Shown here one piece after another: positions 7,338 to 15,207 of a stretch of DNA of 64,000 nt. The DNA lies in the NCBI GenBank assembly GCA_049115715.1, contig JAGDZQ010000003.1, positions 253,824 through 317,823 of the forward strand, given 5' to 3'. The first letter of the stretch is position 1. Every line of letters starts with the position of its first letter. The notes below the pieces were generated by a model. The model saw only the letters and a list, made by a program, of their open reading frames with translations, made no database searches and was not told the DNA's origin. Origin of the DNA: JAMZMI01 sp049115715 (GTDB lineage: Bacteria > Bacteroidota > Bacteroidia > Cytophagales > Cyclobacteriaceae). A program made the position numbers and the translations under genes.

Positions 7338-9509
7338 TCATTGGTCGTTTTCTATCAACATCAAATCGATCGTTCTTCGATCTATATCTGTCTTGGCTAC
7401 TTTTACTGTTAGTTTGTCTCCGAGGGTGATGATACGCTTGTTTCGCTTACCAATCACACGATAGTTTTTCTCATCAAACTCATAGTAATCGTCATCCATA
7501 TCTGCCATGCGAATCATCCCCTCACATTTGGTTGCAGATATCTCCACATAGATTCCCCACTCGGTTACGCCAGATACGATCCCTTCAAAATCTTCACCTA
7601 GCATGGATTGCATGAACTCTACTTGCTTGTATTTTATAGAAGCTCTTTCGGCATCTGCAGCATTCTTTTCCCTTTCGGATGAGTGTATACATCTTTTTTC
7701 TACCGGCTCTTGCTCAGGTGATTTGCCACCTTCCAAATAGTGCCAAAGCAGTCGATGCACCATCACATCAGGGTATCTTCGGATAGGGGATGTGAAGTGC
7801 GTATAATGATCGAACGAGAGTCCAAAGTGCCCCAGCGGGTTTGTTGTATACTTTGCTTTGGCCATAGCTCGTATCGCCAGTTGCTCAAGTACGCCCTGCT
7901 CGGGTTTGTTTTGGATTTCATCCATTAGTTTATTGAGGCTTCCTGAAACATCTCCATCTACGCTCATTTTATGACCAAAACGTGCGGCGAACTTGGAGAA
8001 GTTTTCCAGCTTCTCCGGGTCAGGGTTGTCATGGGTTCGATAGACAAAAGTGTTAGGTTCTTCCTTGGTGCTTTTTGCTCCCCACTTATAGATATGAGTG
8101 GCTACTTCTCTGTTTGCAAGTAGCATCCACTCTTCTATCATTTTGTGAGCATCCTTTCGCACTTTTGGTATGACTTCAATAGGTTTCCCTTTTTCATCAA
8201 GTCGGAATCTCACTTCTGTAGTCTCAAAGTTGACGGCTCCTTGTTTGAAGCGCTTATTTCTTAGAATTTTTGACAAATCGTTCAGCAACTGAAGCTCTTT
8301 GGCATAATCTCCTTCTCCGCTTTCGATTCTTTCTTGTGCTTCTTCATAGGTGAATCGTCTGTCCGATTCTATGATAGTTCTGCCAAACCATTTTCCTTTT
8401 ATTTTCCCGTCTTTATCCACTTTGAAGACTGCCGAGAAAGTCAGCTTTTCTTCATTTGGTCTGAGAGAGCACAGACCATTTGAGAGTTTTTCGGGAAGCA
8501 TAGGGATCGTCCGATCTACCAGATAGACAGACGTTGCTCGTTGCAATGCCTCTTTTTCGAGGATTGAATTTTCTTTCACATAGTGAGAGACATCAGCGAT
8601 ATGAATACCGATCTCAAAATCACCATTGTCTAGATATTCCAACGAAAGTGCATCATCAAAATCCTTTGCATCTTCGGGATCAACCGTGCAGGTTGTGATT
8701 TTTCTAAAATCTCTCCTCTTCTCTAAATCCTTCTCTGAAATTTCAGTTGAAATCTCAGCAGCAGCTTGCTCTATGTTTTCAGGGAATTGAAATGGAAGCC
8801 CAAACTCAGCCATGATGGAGTGAATTTCTGCTTCGTTTTCTCCAGCCTGACCGAGTACCATAGATACACGCCCAAGCGGGCTTCTGTTTTTTGCGTCATG
8901 CCAATTTTCGATTTTCACAAGAACTTTGTCATTGTGCTTGGCTCCTCCGATATGTTCTGGAAAGACGAATACATCGAAATGTATTTTTCTGCTGTCTGGG
9001 ACTACAAAAGAGAATTTGGAGGATATTTCTACCCGTCCTACAAACTCTTCACGTGCTCTTGAAACTATTTCAGTGACTTTGCCCTCTGATCGGAATCCAT
9101 CACTGGAAGCACTTGTTATCTGTACTTTCACACGATCTCCATCTACAGCAAATTTCAGATCATTCGTTTTCACATAGATATCTTCTTCTTGACCTTCTAC
9201 GATCACATAGGCAAATCTTGAGTTCACATGATCTACGCGTCCTTCTACTGTTTCTGCTTCAAGCGCACTTGTAAAGCGTCCGTCTGAGGTACGAACAATC
9301 TGTTCGTTTCTTTCCATGCTGTATAGTAGGTCTTTCAATGATTCTTTAGAATCTCTATCTCTCAAGCCAAGCGTTTTGATGAGCTGGCGATATGAATAAC
9401 TCATTTCCGGGTTGGAGATGAATATCTGCCTTAGTCCGCCTTTGAGTTGTTTGATTTTTGAGTTGTCTTTTTGCGGTTTCCCCGCGTGTTTTTTTCTTTT
9501 TTTACTCAT
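7338..9509 (-). CDS. rnr: ribonuclease R
   Basis: This 723-residue 3'-5' exoribonuclease has the family's usual domain order. A basic N-terminus and winged-helix/cold-shock segments cover residues 1 to about 220. The RNB catalytic domain carries the metal-binding aspartates in DPEDAKDFDDAL near residue 275 and HIADVSHYV just after. A C-terminal S1 RNA-binding domain (GEDFEGIVSGVTEWGIYVEI) ends the protein. RNase R degrades structured RNA in the cytoplasm. It lies six bases after the exonuclease gene on the same strand, so it is probably the last gene of the lipB operon. Confidence 0.97.
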   Translation of the reverse strand: MSKKRKKHAGKPQKDNSKIKQLKGGLRQIFISNPEMSYSYRQLIKTLGLRDRDSKESLKDLLYSMERNEQIVRTSDGRFTSALEAETVEGRVDHVNSRFAYVIVEGQEEDIYVKTNDLKFAVDGDRVKVQITSASSDGFRSEGKVTEIVSRAREEFVGRVEISSKFSFVVPDSRKIHFDVFVFPEHIGGAKHNDKVLVKIENWHDAKNRSPLGRVSMVLGQAGENEAEIHSIMAEFGLPFQFPENIEQAAAEISTEISEKDLEKRRDFRKITTCTVDPEDAKDFDDALSLEYLDNGDFEIGIHIADVSHYVKENSILEKEALQRATSVYLVDRTIPMLPEKLSNGLCSLRPNEEKLTFSAVFKVDKDGKIKGKWFGRTIIESDRRFTYEEAQERIESGEGDYAKELQLLNDLSKILRNKRFKQGAVNFETTEVRFRLDEKGKPIEVIPKVRKDAHKMIEEWMLLANREVATHIYKWGAKSTKEEPNTFVYRTHDNPDPEKLENFSKFAARFGHKMSVDGDVSGSLNKLMDEIQNKPEQGVLEQLAIRAMAKAKYTTNPLGHFGLSFDHYTHFTSPIRRYPDVMVHRLLWHYLEGGKSPEQEPVEKRCIHSSEREKNAADAERASIKYKQVEFMQSMLGEDFEGIVSGVTEWGIYVEISATKCEGMIRMADMDDDYYEFDEKNYRVIGKRNKRIITLGDKLTVKVAKTDIDRRTIDLMLIENDQ

Positions 9510-9515
9510 ATAGAG

Positions 9516-10241
9516 TTATGTAACTATTGTAATGTTTTTTGATTTAACCAGGGGGAGGGATTTCATTTTGAGGAAAAGCTGGGCTGTTGCGATCACATCG
9601 CCCTGGCAGTATGTTTCTATTCTTTGTAGACCGTTTTTTTCGTTGTAATAAACGTGGTTGACCTTGGATCCGTCAATATCGGATTTACTGGAAGGAATAT
9701 CAAATATCGTGGTTAATAAGTCGAGTGAGGTGAAGTTTTTGCGGTCTCCAAATTTCCACATCTCAAGCGTATCCAAGAAGTTGACTTCCCAGGGTTTCTT
9801 CCCTGAGTTGTCTAATACGTAGGGCAAAGGTAGTCCATTTAATAACATTCTCCTGCTTAAGTAAGGAAAGTCAAACTCTTTGCCATTGTGTCCGCAGAGT
9901 TTTAAGGACTCTGGATCGAATTTTTTTTCAAGAAAATCCTTGACGGTTTTTAGTAATTCTTTCTCATCATCATTGGCAAAAGACTTTACCCTAATGCCTA
10001 AATCGCCGTTTTTAAGTTCCTGAAATATCCCAACGGCCACTACAATCACTTTTCCAAACTCAGCATATATTCCAGCTCGGGATGCAAACATTTCTTCTAC
10101 CGAGAGTTCATCTTCGTTTCTGAGAAATGAGGCTTTTCGTTCCCAATGCGATTGGAGCGTTGCTGGTATTTCGCTAAAGTCAGCAGATTGAGCTACTGTT
10201 TCGATATCAAGGATAAGAAGGTTTTTAAGGCACTGATCCAT
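9516..10241 (-). CDS. PolB-like 3'-5' exonuclease (DEDDy)
   Basis: The 241-residue product shows the exonuclease motifs of the predicted PolB-like exonuclease family. Exo I is LILDIETVAQ (D-x-E) near residue 10, Exo II is LCGHNGKEFDFPYL, and Exo III is YCQGDVIATAQLF, a YxxxD pattern. It lacks a polymerase domain, as usual for this stand-alone family. Substrate is not known; action on DNA or RNA 3' ends is expected. It starts two bases after a small conserved gene and ends six bases before rnr. Confidence 0.85.
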   Translation of the reverse strand: MDQCLKNLLILDIETVAQSADFSEIPATLQSHWERKASFLRNEDELSVEEMFASRAGIYAEFGKVIVVAVGIFQELKNGDLGIRVKSFANDDEKELLKTVKDFLEKKFDPESLKLCGHNGKEFDFPYLSRRMLLNGLPLPYVLDNSGKKPWEVNFLDTLEMWKFGDRKNFTSLDLLTTIFDIPSSKSDIDGSKVNHVYYNEKNGLQRIETYCQGDVIATAQLFLKMKSLPLVKSKNITIVT

Positions 10242-10242
10242 A

Positions 10243-10632
10243 TTACTCGTGTAGGACTCCTTGGAGTGACAATTCAGGTATGAAAGAAAGATTATCTTCT
10301 ACTATGCTGTCTGGAACAAAGATGTATTTTTTGTCGAAAAGCTGACCGTCGATAAAGAAGCTCACCCAGTATTCATTGTTGAGATGAAAGACCTGAGGAT
10401 CAATTGATTCTATCGCCGTATACTCTTTTGATTCCAGATGTGGGATCATATGGCGTAGCACTGAGGTTTTCTGCTCTTCGCCATCCTTCTTACCATAGCC
10501 TTTGGAGGTAACCATGATTGTTTCTAGTTTCTTGTCACTTCTATTGATAAGGTAGATTTTCCAGCCTTCGTCATCTTTGGCTACTGCTACCAGTACCTTT
10601 TCTATTTTAGGAAATTTTATATCCTTTTTCAT
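10243..10632 (-). CDS. conserved Bacteroidota protein of unknown function
   Basis: 129 residues, predicted cytoplasmic and beta-rich (IEKVLVAVAKDDEGWKIYLINR). I recognise it as a small conserved protein often found in Bacteroidota and sometimes mislabelled as a phenylalanyl-tRNA synthetase subunit, but nothing in it supports that label. Its start overlaps the lipB stop by four bases (ATGA), and the exonuclease gene follows after one base. It is therefore translationally coupled in the lipB/exonuclease/rnr operon. Confidence 0.75.
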   Translation of the reverse strand: MKKDIKFPKIEKVLVAVAKDDEGWKIYLINRSDKKLETIMVTSKGYGKKDGEEQKTSVLRHMIPHLESKEYTAIESIDPQVFHLNNEYWVSFFIDGQLFDKKYIFVPDSIVEDNLSFIPELSLQGVLHE

Positions 10633-11333
10633 ATTAATCTCATTTCAAAAAGCTCACTCAAATGGTTTCTTAGCTTTTCTTCAACTTTTATCATTTCTAA
10701 TTTATACCCTAGTTCCTTCTCCATGGAGGTGACAGCTTTGTCCTCAATCCCACACGGGACGATATTGTCAAAGTAATCAAGATTGACATTCACATTGAAA
10801 GCAAAACCGTGCATGGTCACCCATCTACTTGATTTGACACCCAGAGCGCAAATTTTTCTTGCTTTGCTTGAATCTTCATAATTGATCCAAACTCCTGTAA
10901 GTCCATCTATTCTTCCCGACACAATTCCGAAATCCGCCAAGGTCAAAATCACAGCTTCTTCTAAAACACGAAGATACTTATGAATATCTGTGAAGAAATT
11001 GTCCAAATCCAGAATAGGGTAGCCGACTATCTGACCTGGGCCATGATAAGTAATATCACCTCCTCGGTTGATTTTGTAAAATGAGGCACCCTTTTCTTTC
11101 AATCCCTCTTCGTCTAGTAGCAGGTTTTCTATTGCTCCACTCTTCCCTAAAGTATATACATGTGGGTGATAACAAAAGATAAGGTAGTTGTCTGTTGGAA
11201 CTTGCTGGGAATCTGGCAATTTTCTATTGGCAATTTTACGTTCTACGAGCTTCGCAAATAGTCCTGCCTGAAAGTCCCAAGCTTCTTGATAGTCCTTTTT
11301 GCCTAAGTGTATGAATTGCGTTTTTTTATTCAT
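10629..11333 (-). CDS. lipB: lipoyl(octanoyl) transferase LipB
   Basis: LipB moves octanoate from acyl carrier protein to the lipoyl domains of 2-oxoacid dehydrogenases and the glycine cleavage H protein. The 234-residue product has the signature RGGDITYHGPGQIVGYPI near residue 95, the catalytic lysine in GVKSSRWVTMHGFAFNV, and the acyl-thioester cysteine in IVPCGI. Length is normal for the family. It is the first gene of a four-gene leftward operon and is divergent from yraN with a 65-base gap, which should hold both promoters. Confidence 0.97.
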   Translation of the reverse strand: MNKKTQFIHLGKKDYQEAWDFQAGLFAKLVERKIANRKLPDSQQVPTDNYLIFCYHPHVYTLGKSGAIENLLLDEEGLKEKGASFYKINRGGDITYHGPGQIVGYPILDLDNFFTDIHKYLRVLEEAVILTLADFGIVSGRIDGLTGVWINYEDSSKARKICALGVKSSRWVTMHGFAFNVNVNLDYFDNIVPCGIEDKAVTSMEKELGYKLEMIKVEEKLRNHLSELFEMRLI

Positions 11334-11398
11334 TAGGATTATTCTGAGGTGCCAAATTGAAATCAGTGGATGTAAGACTATATACTTAATTTTATCCC

Positions 11399-11740
11399 GT
11401 GGATAACAAAGACAGAGGCAAATATGGAGAAGATTTGGCGGTTTCTTTTCTTGAAGAAAAGGGATTTGAAATTCTTGAAAGAAACCATAGATACAAAAAA
11501 GGTGAAATAGATATTATCGCACTGCTGCAAAACGAACTTCTGGTTTTCTTTGAAGTAAAAAACCGAAAGAGTAACAGCCATGGTGAGCCTGAAAGTTTCG
11601 TTTCTAATCAACAAAAAAGGCTTATCATTTCTGGCGCAGAGAGTTATATTTTCGATATCAACTGGCAAAAAGATATCCGATTTGATATCATTACTATCAC
11701 GGGAAATGAGTTAGTACACATTGAGGACGCATTTTATTAA
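11399..11740 (+). CDS. YraN/UPF0102 family protein
   Basis: The 113-residue product has the nuclease-like fold motif GEIDIIALLQNELLVFFEVK, with the acidic residues and the E-x-K of a restriction-endonuclease-like core. The family is widely conserved, but its substrate is unsettled. The start is a GTG at 11399, giving the typical DRGKYGEDLAVSFLEEKGF N-terminus; no ATG is available upstream in frame near it. It is followed 14 bases later by the EF-hand gene. Confidence 0.9.
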   Translation: MDNKDRGKYGEDLAVSFLEEKGFEILERNHRYKKGEIDIIALLQNELLVFFEVKNRKSNSHGEPESFVSNQQKRLIISGAESYIFDINWQKDIRFDIITITGNELVHIEDAFY

Positions 11741-11754
11741 CTTACAGAGCCAAA

Positions 11755-12324
11755 ATGGCGAATATTATGCTAACCCCATTTCAACATAAAAAGCAGACGC
11801 ACTTTTTTAATCTTATCGATGTGGATTCAAATGGCTATTTAGAACCTAAAGATTGGATCAATATTGGTCAACGACTGGCAAAATTGAGAGGAACTGTGGA
11901 TGGTTCTGCAGAGCAAAAAGAAATTCTCTCTGCAGCAGGCAAGCTTTGGGAAGATCTCAGTCAATATATAGAAGGTGAAAGTCCTAATCGAGCTAATTTG
12001 GAAGAATGGCTAAAGTTTGTTGATGAAAAGATAGCCAACGCAGAAGAAGCTTTTTATGATCAATATGTCAATGTAGTGGTAAAAGGTGTGTTCGCAATAA
12101 TGGATGAAGACAAAGACGGAGTTATTGAAAATAGAGAATATAGTGAGTTCATGCATAGCTTCGGAATGTCAGAAAGTGCCACTAAGGTTGCATTCTCTAA
12201 AATGGATCAAAATGGAGATGGTACGCTTGACGAATCTGAGTTGATCAAAAGTGTTGGGGAATTTTTCAGGAGCGATGATTCTGTGAGTGCCGGTAATTGG
12301 TTGTTTGGGCCAATTATGCAATGA
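11755..12324 (+). CDS. EF-hand calcium-binding protein
   Basis: The 189-residue protein carries canonical EF-hand loops DVDSNGYLEPKD (about residue 24), DEDKDGVIENRE (about 115) and DQNGDGTLDESE (about 150). Each has Asp at loop position 1 and an acidic or polar residue at position 12. There is no signal peptide or membrane segment, so it should be a cytoplasmic calcium sensor or buffer related to calerythrin-type proteins. Its stop overlaps the ATG of the following membrane-protein gene (ATGA at 12321-12324), which implies coupled translation. Confidence 0.9.
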   Translation: MANIMLTPFQHKKQTHFFNLIDVDSNGYLEPKDWINIGQRLAKLRGTVDGSAEQKEILSAAGKLWEDLSQYIEGESPNRANLEEWLKFVDEKIANAEEAFYDQYVNVVVKGVFAIMDEDKDGVIENREYSEFMHSFGMSESATKVAFSKMDQNGDGTLDESELIKSVGEFFRSDDSVSAGNWLFGPIMQ

Positions 12325-13539
12325 AAGGAGGCATAAGTGATTTCTTTCAGGAGATTTTGAAAAGAACCTCTGGATCGAAAAGAACAAAACACATTCTCCT
12401 TATCTCATTCGTTTATTGGATTGTTAATGCATTTCTTTTCCATAAATATGGAATCAAGATTGTTACAGATTCTCAAAGATATCTAGAGTACGCAGAGAAC
12501 CTTTCCAACGGGTTCTACTTTGACTCTCACAACTTGCTGGTACATAGGCTATGTTCTTTTCATTTACTTGATCCAAATAATAAGTGAGCAAATTGAGGCC
12601 ATCGCAATCGCTCAGTATCTATTGAGCTTTGCTGCAACGCTTGCTCTTTATGGAGCTTCGGTTCTTCTTTTTGAAAATAGAAAAAGCGCATTGATAGCAA
12701 GCCTTTGTTACATCCTGTTTCTAGATCTTATGTCTTGGAATTCATACATTCTGTGCGAATCCTTCTATACAAGCATGCTCTGTTTTTCTTTTTTAGGACT
12801 TGTAAAGTTTCATCTTAATAAGAGAAGCTTTTCGAATGCACTACTTCTGATTGTGACAATCCTAATTACTGTCATTTCGAAACCAACAGGAATAACACTT
12901 GTGGTAGCCATCGGGGCAGTATTTATTTACAAGGGGGCACTTTTAATCACATCAAGAGCTTTTAAAGTATTCATATCGATCTTGATGGTTTCGTGCACTT
13001 TGCTGTTGATCAATAAGATGTTGACTACTTACACGATCGTTGATAATGACTACAAAAAAGGGGAGATCATTTATGGAATTACCAGCTTACCTGATAAGCT
13101 AGAGTATCAGTCTTTGAAAGTAACCCCTCCTGATGATCTTACACTTCCTCCCAAACAAGAAGCTCCACTTATTAGAATTGCCAGCTTCATTATCCAAAAC
13201 CCAGTTTATTGGCTTGAGATGTTATCCAAAAAAGTATTTTTCTTGCTTAGTCATATAAGGCCATATTGGTCTATTTGGCACAATCTCTATGTACTCGCTT
13301 TTTTGATTCCTACTTACATTTTTAGTTTAAAGTATCTCTTTAATAGGGAATTTTCTGTGAGCTTAAAAACTTTCATTTTTACATATCTGGCGATGCACAT
13401 TTCCATTGTAGGCGTCACCACAGCAGAGTGGGACGGTCGGTTCATTCTTCCAATGCTACCTGTTTTATTTATGATCGTTTCACAAAGCTTTGTGATGAGT
13501 TGGGATAAGTGGGCGATGAATAGAAAACCTACTTCTTAA
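12321..13539 (+). pseudogene. membrane glycosyltransferase-like gene with a frameshift
   Basis: Frame 1 from ATG 12321 encodes a start, a membrane segment (ILLISFVYWIVNAFLF) and KIVTDSQRYLEYAENL, then runs off frame after NGFYFDSHN near 12533. The next frame continues sensibly as WYIGYVLFIYLIQII through many hydrophobic helices to 13539. Removing one base around 12534-12537 restores a continuous protein of about 405 residues. The helices and the acidic first loop resemble ArnT/dolichyl-phosphate-mannose-type glycosyltransferases. It may be a true lesion or a sequencing error. It is translationally coupled to the EF-hand gene and overlaps the convergent gene at 13529 by 11 bases. Confidence 0.7.
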
Positions 13540-13966
13540 TCTTGACCTTCTGCTTTAGGTACTTGATTACCTTATCGTATTCCGTATTTTCCTTATTAGA
13601 AAGCTTGAGAATTTTCTTCTTGATGTAGAGGATTTTGACTTCTCTGAAATCTCCATTTTTCGTTTTCACAACCTCTTCTCTCCAGCCCAAAACTTCCTTT
13701 ACAGGGACTGAGAATCTTACACGAGTGATCAGGTAGAGTACTTCAATTTTATCTTTCCCAAGAAACACAGCTTTGAGACTGCCTAGAAATTTGCTCATTA
13801 CAATAAGCGCAATCACGAGTACAATGGGGGTTAAAATCAACTTGGCAATAAAATACTCAGGGTTTGAGATCAGACTACCTAGCAGCATAAAGAACACCAC
13901 AAACGTGAGTATCAAAAAGATACCAAGTGCGATTGACGTATTGGATTTAGGCTTAGAAACGATCAT
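13529..13966 (-). CDS. small two-helix membrane protein, function unknown
   Basis: 145 residues with two membrane helices near the N-terminus (IALGIFLILTFVVFFMLLGS and LILTPIVLVIALIVM). A basic cytoplasmic domain of about 80 residues follows, with a PH-like beta pattern (KIEVLYLITRVRFSVPVKEV), and the tail is Lys-rich. No recognised catalytic motif. It sits 11 bases from purM on the same strand and may be cotranscribed as the downstream gene. Confidence 0.65.
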   Translation of the reverse strand: MIVSKPKSNTSIALGIFLILTFVVFFMLLGSLISNPEYFIAKLILTPIVLVIALIVMSKFLGSLKAVFLGKDKIEVLYLITRVRFSVPVKEVLGWREEVVKTKNGDFREVKILYIKKKILKLSNKENTEYDKVIKYLKQKVKIKK

Positions 13967-13977
13967 TTGAGAAGTAA

Positions 13978-15147
13978 CTACCCTAAATAATTGAAGGAGC
14001 CCTTGTCAGAGATAATCTCAACCTCTTTCTTTTGAGCCGCCTCCACTCTTCCTACGATTTGAGCATCGATGTTGAATGCCTCAGAAATGTCAATCACAGT
14101 CTGTGCGTACTCCTCAGGAAGGTAGATTTCGTACCGATGACCCATGTTAAATACCTGATACATCTCTTTCCAATCAGTGCCACTTTCTTCATGAATCAAT
14201 CGAAAAAGAGGAGGGACTTCAAAGAGATTATCCTTGATGACTTTTAAGTTTTCAATGAAATGTAGAACCTTAGTCTGTGCACCACCACTACAATGCACCA
14301 TTCCATGAATTTTGCCACTCAATTCTGTCAAAAGTTTCTTGACAACAGGTGCGTAGGTTCGAGTTGGAGATAGCACAAGCTTTCCAGCATCAAGAGCACT
14401 TCCTTCGACCATATCGGTCAATAATTTACTCCCTGAGAAAACAAGGTCTTTATTCACATCGGGATCATAGGCCTCTGGGTACTTGCCCTGATATACTTTA
14501 TTAAAAACATCGTGACGAGCAGAGGTAAGTCCATTGCTACCCATGCCTCCATTATATGCCGTCTCATAAGTTGATTGACCTGATGATGACAACCCAACAA
14601 TTACATCTCCGGGTTTAATGCCATCATTACTTATCACATCCGATCTTTTCATTCTAGCCGTGACAGTGCTATCGACGATTATGGTTCTTACCAAATCCCC
14701 AACATCTGCCGTTTCCCCCCCTGTTGAAATAATGTCAACTCCTTGGTCGCGTAGCATCTGCAAGACCTCCTCAGTGCCGTTGATGATAGCTGCAATTACT
14801 TCTCCAGGGATTAGATTTTTGTTTCTTCCTATTGTGGAGGAGAGGAGGATGTTTTCGGTGCAACCAATACAAAGAAGATCATCCGTATTCATGATGACCG
14901 CATCTTGTGCGATTCCCTTCCAGACCGAGATATCTCCGGTTTCCTTCCAATACATGTAGGCCAGAGAGGATTTTGTTCCGGCACCATCTGCATGCATGAT
15001 GTTGCAGTAGGCCTCATCCTTGGTCAGCAAATCAGGCACCACTTTGCAAAAAGCCTGCGGAAACAGCCCTTTGTCAATATTTTTGATAGCTGCGTGTACT
15101 TCGTCTTTAGTAGCAGAAACCCCCCTTTGTGCGTATCGATCACTCAT
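13978..15147 (-). CDS. purM: AIR synthase (PurM, Bacteroidota type)
   Basis: PurM closes the imidazole ring of FGAM with ATP to give 5-aminoimidazole ribonucleotide in purine synthesis. The 389-residue product shows the PurM-fold motifs HADGAGTKSSLAYMYW, MNTDDLLCIGC, STGGETADVGDLVRTI and the glycine-rich GLSSSGQSTYETAY. At about 390 residues it is longer than the 340-residue E. coli enzyme, which is usual in Bacteroidota. A promoter -7 element lies only five bases before the ATG. Confidence 0.92.
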   Translation of the reverse strand: MSDRYAQRGVSATKDEVHAAIKNIDKGLFPQAFCKVVPDLLTKDEAYCNIMHADGAGTKSSLAYMYWKETGDISVWKGIAQDAVIMNTDDLLCIGCTENILLSSTIGRNKNLIPGEVIAAIINGTEEVLQMLRDQGVDIISTGGETADVGDLVRTIIVDSTVTARMKRSDVISNDGIKPGDVIVGLSSSGQSTYETAYNGGMGSNGLTSARHDVFNKVYQGKYPEAYDPDVNKDLVFSGSKLLTDMVEGSALDAGKLVLSPTRTYAPVVKKLLTELSGKIHGMVHCSGGAQTKVLHFIENLKVIKDNLFEVPPLFRLIHEESGTDWKEMYQVFNMGHRYEIYLPEEYAQTVIDISEAFNIDAQIVGRVEAAQKKEVEIISDKGSFNYLG

Positions 15148-15152
15148 GGGCG

Positions 15153-15160
15153 CAAATCTA
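15153..15160 (-). promoter_or_regulatory. promoter -7 element for purM
   Basis: On the minus strand this reads TAGATTTG, an exact match to the Bacteroidota TAnnTTTG element. A near-match to the TTG -33 element (CTG) lies 19 bases upstream at 15180-15182. The start codon is so close that the transcript would have almost no leader. Confidence 0.5.
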
Positions 15161-15207
15161 AAGAAATGCGACTTTTGATCAGAAAAAAAGAAAGGTGTTA
15201 ATTCGAT

